Source: Staphylococcus sp. M0911 (GTDB taxonomy: Bacteria; Bacillota; Bacilli; Staphylococcales; Staphylococcaceae). From it: a DNA stretch of 64,000 nucleotides. The DNA lies in NCBI RefSeq assembly GCF_003491325.1, contig NZ_CP022881.1:1984001-2048000 (forward strand), in the 5' to 3' direction. The translations under genes and the position numbers were made by a program. Of the stretch, positions 29,492 through 39,683 are shown piece by piece (the stretch's first letter is position 1; the number at the start of each line of letters is the position of its first letter). The notes under the pieces were generated by a model. That model saw nothing but the letters and a program-made list of their open reading frames with translations, was not told where the DNA came from and did no database searches.

Positions 29492-30449
29492 GGGTGTTAT
29501 CCCCCTTTACGCCTGACAAATATTTAAATATATCTTCTCTTTTAATTAATGTTTTATGCTGTGAAGGTTCATCAATCATGACGATAGCATCGTGCTTGAT
29601 GAATGTTTGATAAATATCATCTAAATATTGTTCATTACTGATTTCTGGATAATTTTCCTTAGCTGCATCCTCATCCAATTGACGTTCAATATTCAAATCT
29701 TTCAACATCACTTTAGATTCAGATTGTTGCAAATGACTACCCATAAACTGTTTCACAAAATCACTTTGTGGCTGTTGCTGAAAACCTAAAGGTGTATCAA
29801 TTTGTTCGACATGTCCTTCATTCAATAAGCAAATTCGATCTCCCAACTTCATCGCTTCTTGAATATCATGTGTCACAAATACAATGGTCTTTTGAATCTT
29901 TGTTTGTAACTCAATCAAATCATCTTGCAGCTTTTCTCTACTTATTGGGTCTAATGCACTAAATGGTTCATCCATAATAATGACAGGTGGGTCTGCAGCT
30001 AACGCACGTACTACACCAACTCGTTGTCGTTGTCCTCCAGATAATTCTTCTGGCAACCTATTTTTATATATCTCAGGATCCAGTCCAACCATCTCTAATA
30101 ATTCATTCACTCTTAAATCAATATCTTTATCTTTCCATTTCTTCATTTGTGGCACTTGTGCTATATTTTCTTTAATCGTCATATGAGGAAATAGCGCGAT
30201 TTGTTGTAGTACATACCCAATATCCCATCTCATTTCATAAACAGGATAGTCACTGATTGGCTTATCCTTAAAATAAATATATCCCTCACTTAATGGTATT
30301 AATCGATTTATCATTTTTAACGTTGTCGTTTTCCCACAACCTGAAGGTCCTATTAATACGAAAAACTCTCCTTCTTTGATATTAAAACTAACATCATCCA
30401 CTGCAACGTGATTGCCATAGCGTTTCGTCACATTTTTAAATTCAATCAC
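29484..30449 (-). CDS. egtV: ABC importer ATPase with C-terminal CBS-like domain (OpuBA/EgtV type)
   Basis: 321 residues from a GTG at 30449, preceded by GAAGGTG; the open frame to 30476 reads through that site. Walker A GPSGCGKTT near residue 35, signature LSGGQRQRVGV near 137, Walker B VIIMDEPFSALD near 157, switch His in FVTHDIQEA near 189. Residues 235–321 hold one recognisable CBS-like part (YLDDIYQTFIKHDAIVMID). In OpuA-type ATPases a CBS region senses ionic strength. First gene of a two-gene operon ending at 27959. Confidence 0.8.
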   Translation of the reverse strand: MIEFKNVTKRYGNHVAVDDVSFNIKEGEFFVLIGPSGCGKTTTLKMINRLIPLSEGYIYFKDKPISDYPVYEMRWDIGYVLQQIALFPHMTIKENIAQVPQMKKWKDKDIDLRVNELLEMVGLDPEIYKNRLPEELSGGQRQRVGVVRALAADPPVIIMDEPFSALDPISREKLQDDLIELQTKIQKTIVFVTHDIQEAMKLGDRICLLNEGHVEQIDTPLGFQQQPQSDFVKQFMGSHLQQSESKVMLKDLNIERQLDEDAAKENYPEISNEQYLDDIYQTFIKHDAIVMIDEPSQHKTLIKREDIFKYLSGVKGDNTHA

Positions 30450-30604
30450 AATTTCACCTTCATTCACTCTAATCAAATAGACATTTTCATCTACTATACC
30501 CTGTTTTATATTCTAATCACAAATTAAATTAATTAAATCTTTGGATTTTTTATTTTCATACATAATCTTCTTTCAAAAGATGAAATGGATACCATTTTCA
30601 AAGT

Positions 30605-30651
30605 AAAAAACCCGATGTAACGCACATTCATCATGTGACATACATCGAGTT
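30605..30651 (-). terminator. Intrinsic terminator after recQ
   Basis: Stem AACCCGATGTA (30609–30619) with TACATCGAGTT (30641–30651), an inner CACAT/ATGTG stem, then six U on the minus strand. Confidence 0.88.
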
Positions 30652-30684
30652 CATATTTCTTAATTATTTGCATGCGGCTATCAT

Positions 30685-32463
30685 TTAAATACTTGTCTTA
30701 TATGACTGTATTCTTTCAAGGAATTGTGGGCAATAATGTTTTAATTTATAACTCCCCACACCATCAATATTGATCATATCCTGTTTAGATTCTGGTTTTC
30801 GTTTAGCAAATTCTTCTAATGTGTAATCAGAGAAAATACTTACTGGTGCGATACCTAACTTATCACTTAATTGTTTTCTCACTTTAACCAATTCGCTAAA
30901 TAAAGCCCTATCTACACCTTCTACGGTATTAATAAATACTTTTTCTTTTGATTTTTGTTTAAATGGCGTAGTAAATACTTTTGTATCATCATTTAACAAT
31001 TTTTTCACTGACTTATCACATATAAGTATTTCATCATTTTCATTTAAAAAGCCTTTGAACCTTAGTTCATCAATTAAATGACTTAATTCAGATGTGGTAT
31101 ATGATTTCATAATACCGTGAGTAGTTAATTGATCGTAATCATTATATTTAATGTAATCTGTTGTTTCACCGCGTAACACTTGAATAATCACGCTATAACT
31201 TTCTTGTTGTCTCATTCTTGCGACACAGCTAATAATCATCTTAGCTTCTCTCGTCATATCATAAGTTTTATTCTCTTGAATACAATTACTACATTGTTTA
31301 CATTCTTCTAATTTTTCATTTGGTTCAAAATAATGCACAATCGTTGCTTCAAGACACTTCTTTGTTTTGGTATATTGGAGCATTTTAGTTAGCTTTTCGC
31401 CCATTTTTTCTTTATAATCATCGTCTGCTTGAGATACTGATATAAAATATTCGTGAAGTCCTCTATCACGTTCACTGAATAATAAGATACACTCACTTTT
31501 CAGACCATCACGACCTGCACGCCCAGCTTCTTGATAATATGATTCTAAATCACCCGGCATATTATAGTGTATAACAAATCTGACATTGGATTTATCTATT
31601 CCCATACCGAAGGCATTCGTCGCAATAACGACATTCACACGGTCGTATAGAAAATCGTTTTGAGCAGCTTCTCTTTCTTTATTAGTTAAGCCTGCATGAT
31701 AAATCTTACATTTAACCTTATGACTTTCGAGTACCTCTTGTAGCTCTTCAACTTGTTTACGTGTCGAGCAATATATGATACCCGCTTCTTCATTATGTTC
31801 TGTGACATAGTCTACGACAAATTTTTGACGTTGATATGTTGGATTAACTTTAAATATTAAATTTCGACGTTTCGTACTGGTCTTCACTTCATCGTTGGCG
31901 TCAATATTTAACTTGGCCATAATATCTTGTTGTACTTCTGCTGTTGCTGTTGCTGTTAATGCCACAATTGCAAAATCTTGTGGAAGTGTGAAAACCTTTT
32001 GAATCACATTTTGATAACTTGGTCTGAAATCATGTCCCCATTTTGAAATACAATGTGCTTCATCAAATGCAACTAATCGTATATTTACTTTTCTTAATTG
32101 GCTTAAAAAATATTGATTTTCAAAACGTTCAGGTGCTACATATAAGAACTGAATATGACCACTAATTAAATCTTGCTCAATCTCTTTTTGTTGTTTCTGA
32201 GTTAAACTGCTATTTATATATGCAGCATTAATCCCCATTGCTTTCAATTGGTCTACTTGGTCTTTCATTAAAGATATTAGTGGACTAATAACTATTGTCG
32301 TTCCACCTAACATTAATCCAGGTACTTGATAACATATCGATTTACCGCCACCTGTAGGTAACACACCTAATACATTTCGATGGTCTATAATTTTTGAAAT
32401 AATTTCTTCCTGACCTGGACGAAACGTATCGTAGCCAAAATAATGCGATAAAGTTTCTTGCAT
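30685..32463 (-). CDS. recQ: ATP-dependent DNA helicase RecQ
   Basis: 592-residue 3'-5' helicase for recombination and repair. Motif I LPTGGGKSICYQ near residue 35, DEAHCISKWGHDFRP near 134, motif III LTATAT, motif VI QEAGRAGRDG near 305, zinc-binding cysteines around CLEATIVHYFEPNEKLEECKQC near 355–378, winged helix, and a C-terminal HRDC domain (from about 510, ending near the DMINIDGVGSYK segment). Full length. Thirteen bases after the ABC-F stop, so co-transcribed with it. Confidence 0.95.
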   Translation of the reverse strand: MQETLSHYFGYDTFRPGQEEIISKIIDHRNVLGVLPTGGGKSICYQVPGLMLGGTTIVISPLISLMKDQVDQLKAMGINAAYINSSLTQKQQKEIEQDLISGHIQFLYVAPERFENQYFLSQLRKVNIRLVAFDEAHCISKWGHDFRPSYQNVIQKVFTLPQDFAIVALTATATAEVQQDIMAKLNIDANDEVKTSTKRRNLIFKVNPTYQRQKFVVDYVTEHNEEAGIIYCSTRKQVEELQEVLESHKVKCKIYHAGLTNKEREAAQNDFLYDRVNVVIATNAFGMGIDKSNVRFVIHYNMPGDLESYYQEAGRAGRDGLKSECILLFSERDRGLHEYFISVSQADDDYKEKMGEKLTKMLQYTKTKKCLEATIVHYFEPNEKLEECKQCSNCIQENKTYDMTREAKMIISCVARMRQQESYSVIIQVLRGETTDYIKYNDYDQLTTHGIMKSYTTSELSHLIDELRFKGFLNENDEILICDKSVKKLLNDDTKVFTTPFKQKSKEKVFINTVEGVDRALFSELVKVRKQLSDKLGIAPVSIFSDYTLEEFAKRKPESKQDMINIDGVGSYKLKHYCPQFLERIQSYKTSI

Positions 32464-32476
32464 GATTAAATTCCCC

Positions 32477-34360
32477 TTATTGTTCTTTTAATTCTTCGAG
32501 TTCACTCCATCTTGTGATGTCAGTATCATATGTTGCTTCAAGTTCTTCCTTTTCTTCATTCAGTGCTTTGATTTTTGCATAATCTGCACTAGCTTCTACC
32601 ATTTCTTCGTCAATTTCAACTAACCTTGTTTCTGTTTGATCAATACGTTCAAGAAGTGCTTCATATTCACGCTTTTCTTTATATGATAGTCCCGATTTTT
32701 TTCGAGTTTGTGGCTTATGTTTGGTTTGATTGGCTTCTTGCTTATTCAGAGCCAATTGTTTATCCTGAGCTTTTTTATAGGCTTCATAATCTTCAAATGA
32801 TCCGATGATTTTTTCCATTTTTCCATCATGAATATACCAATACTCTTGTGCCACTTTATTAAGAAAATATCTATCATGGCTAACAGTAATTACTGAACCG
32901 CCAAATTCATCGATATAATCTTCTAAAATAGTTAGTGTTTCGGTATCTAAATCATTTGTGGGTTCGTCTAATAATAATACATTCGGTTTATGTACTAATA
33001 AACGTAAGAGATATAGTCGTTTTTGTTCACCGCCAGATAATTTGTATACTTTCTTACCATGAGTTGAACTTGGAAATAGAAAACGCTCAAGCAGTTGTGT
33101 TACAGATACGGAAGTGCCATCTTTTTCCATAGCAACTTCGCTTTCTTCGCGAAGATAATCAATCACTCTAATATCTCTATCTAATGTTTCTTCAGTTTGT
33201 TTGAAATAAGCCACTTTAACGGTCTGTCCTACTTTTAATTGACCTTCAAATGATTGATCCTCAGATGCCAATATATTTAATAATGTTGTTTTACCTGCTC
33301 CATTCGGACCTACTATACCAATTTTTTGACCACTTTGTATGATCTCAGTAATATCTTCAAATAGTACTTTGTCATTGATTGTTTTTGATAAATGATCTAA
33401 TTCATAAACTTGTTTACCAAGTCTTGAGTGAGCTAAATTCAACTGAGCTTTATCTTGCTTCGTTTGTTGTTTAACTTCAGATTCTAAATCGCTAAAGCGA
33501 TTAATACGTGCCTGTTGTTTAGTCGTTCTAGCTTTTGCGCCAGCTCTCATCCAAGCTAACTCTTGCTTATATAGTGCTTTTTGCTTTTGTTGCTGTTTCT
33601 GTTCAATTTGTTCATTTTCAGCACGCATAGCTATGTAATCTTCATAATTACCAGGATATGTTTTCAACTTACCTCTATCTAATTCAATAATTCTCGAAGA
33701 CACTTCGTTTAAAAAGTAACGGTCGTGTGTTACAAATAAAACAGTGTATGGATATTGTTTTACGTAATTAATTAACCAGTTTATCGATTCAAAATCTAAA
33801 TGGTTTGTCGGCTCGTCTAACAATAATAAATCTGGTTGTTCTATTAATGTCTTCGCTAAAACAACACGCTTTTGTTGACCACCTGATAATGCCTTCACTA
33901 GTTTATTTGTATCATTAATGCCTAATTTAGAAAGTATGGTCTTGATTTCAGCATTATAATCCCATGCCTCTTTACGATCCATCATTTCTTGGGCTTCCAT
34001 CATAATTTGAAATTGCTTGTCGCTTTGATTGATGGCGTATTGACTCACAGCTTGTTCATAATCTTTAATCACCTTTAATGTAGGTGTATCAGAACTTAGT
34101 ACTGCCTCAAACACTGTCATATTTCCATCAAGATCATGCTTTTGCGATGAATATCGTATTCGATAATTATTTGGATGTGTGATATCAGCTGTGAAGTCTT
34201 CATCTATATTACCTATGACCTTCAGCAATGTACTCTTACCTGTACCATTAATCCCTACAAGACCAATCTTTTCATGTTCAGAGATAGATAAATTTAAGTC
34301 ATCGAATATCACTTTATCTGCATAGGATTTATTTAAATGTTCAATTTTATATGCTTCCAT
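32477..34360 (-). CDS. ABC-F family ATPase (Uup-like)
   Basis: 627 residues from the ATG at 34360 (AAAGGAAG upstream); the longer frame enters the promoter region. Two ABC domains without membrane helices: Walker A GINGTGKST near residue 36 and GPNGAGKTT near 352, signatures LSGGQQKRVV and LSGGEQKRLY, and a charged linker rich in Lys/Gln around 240–310. The C-terminal coiled coil (from about 535) is typical of Uup. ABC-F proteins act on translating ribosomes. Nothing marks this one as an antibiotic-resistance type. Confidence 0.9.
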   Translation of the reverse strand: MEAYKIEHLNKSYADKVIFDDLNLSISEHEKIGLVGINGTGKSTLLKVIGNIDEDFTADITHPNNYRIRYSSQKHDLDGNMTVFEAVLSSDTPTLKVIKDYEQAVSQYAINQSDKQFQIMMEAQEMMDRKEAWDYNAEIKTILSKLGINDTNKLVKALSGGQQKRVVLAKTLIEQPDLLLLDEPTNHLDFESINWLINYVKQYPYTVLFVTHDRYFLNEVSSRIIELDRGKLKTYPGNYEDYIAMRAENEQIEQKQQQKQKALYKQELAWMRAGAKARTTKQQARINRFSDLESEVKQQTKQDKAQLNLAHSRLGKQVYELDHLSKTINDKVLFEDITEIIQSGQKIGIVGPNGAGKTTLLNILASEDQSFEGQLKVGQTVKVAYFKQTEETLDRDIRVIDYLREESEVAMEKDGTSVSVTQLLERFLFPSSTHGKKVYKLSGGEQKRLYLLRLLVHKPNVLLLDEPTNDLDTETLTILEDYIDEFGGSVITVSHDRYFLNKVAQEYWYIHDGKMEKIIGSFEDYEAYKKAQDKQLALNKQEANQTKHKPQTRKKSGLSYKEKREYEALLERIDQTETRLVEIDEEMVEASADYAKIKALNEEKEELEATYDTDITRWSELEELKEQ

Positions 34361-34468
34361 GCTTATCTTCCTTTTACTATCGAATTTTCTATATAATTTT
34401 GTTAAGCTTAAATCAGTTCTATATATTATACACCTTTTTAAGCTTAAATGATACAAGGAGACCTAGTT

Positions 34469-35284
34469 ATGGCAGAATTCTTCGAAAATTTGCCTCCTCA
34501 TTTCCAAGCTTTAATTGCAGGAATCATTACATGGTTATTAACAGCACTTGGTGCAGCTTCTGTCTTTATTTTTAAATCTGTTAATGATAAAGTGTTGAAC
34601 TCGATGCAAGGATTTGCTGCAGGAATTATGATTGCCGCAAGTTTCTGGTCTCTGTTACAACCCTCAATAGAATTTAGTAAAGACTCAGCAATGCCTTGGT
34701 TACCAGCTGCAATTGGTTTCTTATTTGGCGGATTATTTATTCGCGGACTAGATTTTGTTATACCGCATATACACCGTAATGCGAAAGATGAAAATCAACA
34801 ACAAGAAGGTATTGATACATCTCTAAGTAAAAATGCATTACTTGTTCTTGCGATTACATTGCATAATATACCAGAAGGTTTATCAATTGGTGTTGCCTTT
34901 GGTGGCGTAGTATCAGGCAATGGCACTGCCACATTCTTAGGGGCAATTGGTTTAGCGATTGGTATAGGTATTCAAAATATTCCTGAGGGTGCAGCTTTAT
35001 CTATGCCAATTAAAGCAGCAGGTGCTTCTAGTTGGAAAGCTTTCAACTATGGACAAGCTTCAGCCATTGTAGAACCTATATTTGCTATGATTGGTGCTGG
35101 TGCAGTACTCGTTATTACGCCAATGTTACCTTACGCACTTGCTTTTGCTGCAGGTGCAATGATATTTGTAGTAGTAGAAGAACTGATTCCAGATTCTCAA
35201 TCAGGTAATAATACAGATTTAGCTACGCTAAGCTTAATGCTTGGTTTTGCCATTATGATGGTATTAGACGTTGCATTAGGTTAA
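34469..35284 (+). CDS. ZIP-family divalent metal transporter
   Basis: 271 residues, about eight membrane helices. The ZIP metal-site motifs are HNIPEGLSIGVAFGG near residue 138 and NIPEGAALSMP near 179. A His/Gln-containing cytoplasmic loop (HIHRNAKDENQQQEG) sits between helices 3 and 4, as in GufA-like members. The ATG at 34469 follows AAGGAG; an earlier in-frame ATG at 34448 precedes that site. Probably imports zinc or other divalent ions; no metal regulator box was clear. Confidence 0.9.
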   Translation: MAEFFENLPPHFQALIAGIITWLLTALGAASVFIFKSVNDKVLNSMQGFAAGIMIAASFWSLLQPSIEFSKDSAMPWLPAAIGFLFGGLFIRGLDFVIPHIHRNAKDENQQQEGIDTSLSKNALLVLAITLHNIPEGLSIGVAFGGVVSGNGTATFLGAIGLAIGIGIQNIPEGAALSMPIKAAGASSWKAFNYGQASAIVEPIFAMIGAGAVLVITPMLPYALAFAAGAMIFVVVEELIPDSQSGNNTDLATLSLMLGFAIMMVLDVALG

Positions 35285-35365
35285 TCATACATTTTGAAAT
35301 ATGCAATTTCCATATTATTCCTAAAATTAAAGTTTGAAAACGAAGGCAGATAGAACGATTACGAG

Positions 35366-35401
35366 GCGTGGGAGTTCAATAGAAACCCCCATCCTTTTTT
35401 T
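35366..35401 (+). terminator. Intrinsic terminator after ZIP gene
   Basis: Stem GTGGGAGTTC (35368–35377) with GAAACCCCCAT (35382–35392), one mismatch and a bulge, then seven T. The C-rich loop side is unusual for an AT-rich region. A second, stronger hairpin follows 26 bases later. Confidence 0.75.
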
Positions 35402-35426
35402 ATGCATTACTTTATATTTCAATAAT

Positions 35427-35465
35427 AAAAAACCGAATTGAGCAAGCGCTCAATTCGGTTTTATT
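35427..35465. terminator. Bidirectional terminator between ZIP gene and ltaS
   Basis: Perfect stem AAAACCGAATTGAGC (35429–35443) with its complement (35448–35462), four-base loop, A-tract before and T-tract after. Works for the converging ltaS transcript. Confidence 0.92.
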
Positions 35466-35468
35466 GAA

Positions 35469-37409
35469 TTATTTTTTTTCGTTACCTTTTGGTCCTGGTT
35501 TATATTCATACTTCGATGGATCTACTTTTTTGAAATCAGGATTTTTATAGAATCTGAATAAGTCACCATTTAATAAACTATCATTCATTTCTAAATCTTT
35601 TTCAACTTGTTTTTGATTCTTCTCGAAGTCTTTTGGTTTTTTAGTTAGTAATTCATTATCTTTATTAGAATATAACTTACCATTAACATATTTGTAGTCT
35701 TTAGTGATAAAGTCACCATTTCTAAATGGTACGACATCGTTATGTTGTTTAGAGAATAAATCAGTACCAAACATAATATAGTTTTTAGTATCAATACCAA
35801 CTAAATGTAATATTGTTGGCATAACATCCATTTGTCCAGCGTATTCTTTATTTATTCCACCTGATTTACCTGGAACTTTAATCCAGAAACCAGTACGATT
35901 TAAATCAGTAAATTTCGCTGGTGTAATCTTTTCACCTAATAATTTTTCCATCGCATTGTTATGGTTTTCAGAGATACCATAGTGGTCACCATAAATCATG
36001 ATAACAGAATCATCATATAAACCTTTTTTCTTAAGATCTGTAACATATTCTTCAAGAGCTTGGTCTAAATAATGTGCTGTTTGAATATATCCGTCAACTG
36101 TAGAGTCACCTGTATTTGGTTTATCAATTGATGCATCTTTCTCATCTAATGTGAACGGATAATGGTTAGTTAATGTAATTAAATGTGAATAAAATGGTTT
36201 CTTCATTTTAGCTTGATAATTAGCTGAATCTTTAAAGAATATTTTATCTTTTAATCCTAAGTTCTCCACGTTCTCATCTGACATATCATAATACGTTGCA
36301 TCATAGAAACTATCTATACCAAAATGTTTATAAATTTGGTCTCTGTTCCAGAACGTTTTATAGTCACCATGCATAACGTTTGAAGTATAACCTTGCTTTT
36401 GATCTAAAATCGCAGGTAGTGATTGATATGTGTTATCATCTTTTAACGAATATGCAGAACCTTGAGGTAATCCATAAATACTATTATCCATCGTTAATTC
36501 GGCATCTGATGTCTTACCTTGACCTGTTTGATGGAAGAAGTTTGGGAAGTAAGTGTAATCTTCTTTACCACTTGAAAGTTTGTTCAAGAACGGTGTTACT
36601 TCCTTACCATTAACCTTTTTGTTAATTAAGAAAGTTTGGAAACTCTCTAAATGTATTTTAATAATATTTTTTTTCTTAGCCGCACCATAATATTCTGGGT
36701 TAGGCTCAGTACGTTTTTGTTTTGTATAATTAAGCACTTTAGTTAAATCATCTTCTGATGCTAGCGCTTTTTGTTGATTGTTTTCAATCGTTTTCACACC
36801 ATCATATACTGTAAAGTTAAATGGTCCTAAATATTTAACTAAGTATTTGTGGTCGAATGTACGAGTTAATAACTCTGGACGGTCAGTTTCAGCAAAAGCT
36901 AAGTTTAAGAAGAATAATGCAACTGATACAGCCATAACAACTGGAACAAATTTCTTACTAAATGCTTTTGTACTTAACCACTGACGTTTAAAGATTAGAA
37001 TAAACAGGTAGATAATCGTATCGATAAAGTACACAAAGTCGTACCATTTAAATGAAGCACCTAATGCGCCACCCATTGATTCTACATTCCCTGCTTGATT
37101 TAAAGTACTAAACGTTAAAAAATCAGAGAAGAATCTAAAGTATACAACGTTAGCATACAGTAAAAATGTTAATAGGAATCCTCCGACAAAAATGAACCAG
37201 AAAGCCTTTTTACCTTTGAAGAATAAGAACACACTTAGTACGAGTGCGATTAAACTGTATGGATTCATCAGTAATATTAAGTTTTGTACTAATCCTTTAA
37301 CACCTAAAGAAAAATCAACATAATAGGAAAAATATGTCTTCAGCGTGATCGTAAATACGGTCATCAGGAAAAACGCAAAAAGACTTATCTTCTTTTTGTG
37401 AGAACTCAA
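35469..37409 (-). CDS. ltaS: Lipoteichoic acid synthase LtaS
   Basis: Polymerises glycerol phosphate from phosphatidylglycerol to make lipoteichoic acid. 646 residues, equal to the S. aureus enzyme. Five membrane helices (1–205), then the extracellular sulfatase-like domain. The catalytic Thr is in [14 protein letters not shown] near residue 300; metal ligands in HLESFQ near 255 and YGDHYG near 475. A signal-peptidase site ALA/S near residue 217 would release the domain. Family essential for normal growth. Confidence 0.97.
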   Translation of the reverse strand: MSSHKKKISLFAFFLMTVFTITLKTYFSYYVDFSLGVKGLVQNLILLMNPYSLIALVLSVFLFFKGKKAFWFIFVGGFLLTFLLYANVVYFRFFSDFLTFSTLNQAGNVESMGGALGASFKWYDFVYFIDTIIYLFILIFKRQWLSTKAFSKKFVPVVMAVSVALFFLNLAFAETDRPELLTRTFDHKYLVKYLGPFNFTVYDGVKTIENNQQKALASEDDLTKVLNYTKQKRTEPNPEYYGAAKKKNIIKIHLESFQTFLINKKVNGKEVTPFLNKLSSGKEDYTYFPNFFHQTGQGKTSDAELTMDNSIYGLPQGSAYSLKDDNTYQSLPAILDQKQGYTSNVMHGDYKTFWNRDQIYKHFGIDSFYDATYYDMSDENVENLGLKDKIFFKDSANYQAKMKKPFYSHLITLTNHYPFTLDEKDASIDKPNTGDSTVDGYIQTAHYLDQALEEYVTDLKKKGLYDDSVIMIYGDHYGISENHNNAMEKLLGEKITPAKFTDLNRTGFWIKVPGKSGGINKEYAGQMDVMPTILHLVGIDTKNYIMFGTDLFSKQHNDVVPFRNGDFITKDYKYVNGKLYSNKDNELLTKKPKDFEKNQKQVEKDLEMNDSLLNGDLFRFYKNPDFKKVDPSKYEYKPGPKGNEKK

Positions 37410-37965
37410 GTTTGTTTCCTCCGTTTATTGTTAATAAACCACAAGAACCTTATCAATAACGAATTAAACGTAATTAGGCAATGGTAATTATCTTAAAACA
37501 ACGCCAGTAAACTTTTATCCTCTAACATGATAATTACGTTTAATATATAAACGCAATGCTTACTTTATTGCGTCGAATTAAAACGAGTTATTTCCACTTT
37601 TATTTTAACCCATACCAATGTTGGTCTGCATGATTTAACACAATATATAATTTTTAAAATTCACTAAACATTTCATTTTGACGTTAAAAATAGCTAGTAG
37701 ATTGATTCAATAACTAGCTAATGTATTGTTGATGTTAATTTTTTATTAAGAAAATATGATGAATGTAATCATATTGTAACAAAATACATAGTTCAATATA
37801 TTAATATAAAGGAAGCAACCTTAAATATCAAGTAAAAACACACTTTTCAACATATAAACTATGGTTTAAAGTTATACTTTTTATAATGTACCTATATATT
37901 ATATAGATTTGTTTTTATTAAGCCATCCGTCTTAAGAACGAGCTTCCACTTTACATTAATCGTAC
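37410..37965. promoter_or_regulatory. ltaS upstream region with inverted repeat
   Basis: About 555 bases without a gene, upstream of ltaS and downstream of pxpC (both leftward). A perfect 13-base inverted repeat, TTAAACGTAATTA (37464–37476) and its complement (37531–37543), brackets 54 bases; a second, overlapping pair GTAATTATC (37484–37492)/GATAATTAC (37529–37537) would compete with it. It lies 55–135 bases upstream of the ltaS ATG and could fold in the leader or be an operator pair. No terminator for pxpC is convincing. Confidence 0.5.
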
Positions 37966-38970
37966 CTATTTCAACATTTCTAACTGCATACGATATTCAA
38001 TGCCATGGAATAATTGATTTAACCAATTACTGTATTTAACGAGATTTTTCTCCGCTGTTTCAATATCTATAAATTGGAATTTTAATTTTGATCCCGTTGG
38101 TTTCTGAGCTAGTTTAGTTAAATGATAACTTGCAATCGTCCCTATCTGAGGATAACTTCCTAATGTATAGTGATCATTTAATAGAATAATGGGTGTGCCA
38201 TCTCTTTTAACTTGGATTGTACCGCGTTTAACGGATTGATGTGCAGGCATATCTTCATAATATGCTTTTACTTTCTCACCTTCTAAAATCATGCCCATTC
38301 TATTAGCTTTACTAGTTACTTTATAGTTACGTGATGCAAAACGTTGTAATGCATTTTCTTTAAAATCTTCTGAACCTTTATTTTTAATGACATGAAATAC
38401 GTCTGACATATAATTAAATGATAACGCATAGCCATCTACACCCCAATCAGTTTGTCGGGACTCAGCTAAATTTTCAAACAGTTTGTGATGTCGCTCACTA
38501 TATAAGCGTTTCATTTCAATTTCATCACCATTTTGTAATTGTCGACCCTCAAAACCACCCAATTTCACGTTGAAATCTGTGGATGTAGAACCTAACCATT
38601 CATCTAACTTAAAACCACCACCGATAGCTAAATAGACACGTGATGTTCTACTCGTTTCTTTAAACTTCAAAACATCATCTTTTTCCATTAAATATAACTT
38701 ATATGGAAATACCTTCATTGTTTGTGTCTCGGCTTTAAAGTTACCACCTGCTAATGCGATGAGTGTAGGTTCTGTAAAACGAATCGTTGGCATTTTATGT
38801 GTCATTTCAAGTGTTGCTTCATTTTTATCATTAGCTACTAATCGATTGGCAATTTCATGTGACAAACTATCGAGTGCACCACATGGTATCACACCATTAT
38901 GTTCATATCCGTGTCTCCCAAAATCATGAAAACTACTAAACAAACCGCTATTTTCTATTATGATTGACAT
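37966..38970 (-). CDS. pxpC: 5-oxoprolinase subunit C (PxpC/KipA family)
   Basis: 334 residues, normal for the family (biotin-dependent carboxyltransferase-like fold). Motifs: GLFSSFHDFGRHGYEHNGVIPCGALD near residue 9, ALAGGNFKAE near 71, and ILLNDHYTLGSYPQIGTIA near 263. With PxpB it forms the ATP-using 5-oxoproline hydrolase. Overlaps the pxpB stop by 13 bases. Partner PxpA is not in this window. Because pxpB is frameshifted, this subunit may lack its partner. Confidence 0.88.
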   Translation of the reverse strand: MSIIIENSGLFSSFHDFGRHGYEHNGVIPCGALDSLSHEIANRLVANDKNEATLEMTHKMPTIRFTEPTLIALAGGNFKAETQTMKVFPYKLYLMEKDDVLKFKETSRTSRVYLAIGGGFKLDEWLGSTSTDFNVKLGGFEGRQLQNGDEIEMKRLYSERHHKLFENLAESRQTDWGVDGYALSFNYMSDVFHVIKNKGSEDFKENALQRFASRNYKVTSKANRMGMILEGEKVKAYYEDMPAHQSVKRGTIQVKRDGTPIILLNDHYTLGSYPQIGTIASYHLTKLAQKPTGSKLKFQFIDIETAEKNLVKYSNWLNQLFHGIEYRMQLEMLK

Positions 38971-39664
38971 GTTTTAAAGTCTCCTAAATCCAATTCGTTT
39001 TTATCTTTAGCAATAAATTGTACATTATCGCCCAATTTTAAGAGTGAAAAATCATCTTTGTTTGGAAAGAAAAGTTGTGTTGGTGTATATCCAATTACCA
39101 ACCAGTCATTATAAGTGTCAGTAGTAACGATACCACATTTCTTGCCTTCAATGACGACTGAACCTGCCGGAATAAATTTCTTTTCTTTACTTGTATGATT
39201 CACAAATAATTTTTTATTCATTCCTGTTAAATATGGAAATCCTGGGGAATATCCCATCATTGATACAAAGTAGTCACTTCCTGTATGAAGTGCTTTAAAT
39301 TGTGATTCATCAATTTTTAAATGTTTTAATAATGATGCCAAGTCTGGCCCATATTCATCTCCATATACAATAGGAATTTGAAATGGCGCTTGTGCTTTAT
39401 TTTCATGTTTTATTTCCAACTTAATCGATTCAATGAGCACTTTCATATATAAGAATGGGGATTGTATATGATGATGTTTAATCATGTCTCGTGCATCATA
39501 AATAATCATCATATCCGATTCAGTAGGTACAATTTCTGTAATGAACGAATAATTTTTTTATTCAAATATGATCTCAAGGCTAATAAATCTTCAGTAAGAT
39601 CTTTTGATACCTTTTTCTCTATTGATATTACGATGGCTTGGTCGCCTTGACTATATATTTTCAT
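38958..39664 (-). pseudogene. pxpB: 5-oxoprolinase subunit B (PxpB/KipI family), frameshifted
   Basis: The N-terminal frame starts at the ATG at 39664 (GAGGTG upstream), reading MKIYSQGDQAIVISIEKK..., and hits a stop at about residue 51. The rest (IYDARDMIKHHHIQSPFLY... to 38958) continues in another frame. Adding one T on the plus strand in the T7 run 39553–39559 (A7 on the coding strand) restores YLNKKNYSFITEIVPTESDM in the frame, and a full protein of about 235 residues with the family segment MGYSPGFPYLTGM. So this is a one-base loss in a homopolymer: real mutation, phase-variable tract, or a sequencing error. Confidence 0.87.
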
Positions 39665-39683
39665 ACCTTCACCTCAAAAGTCT

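Noticed and set aside
28647-29516. 289-codon open frame on the plus strand opposite the importer permease
   Set aside because: It is the complement of a hydrophobic gene, has low-complexity Ile/Asn/Pro composition, no Shine-Dalgarno and no known family features. The minus-strand gene is clearly real.
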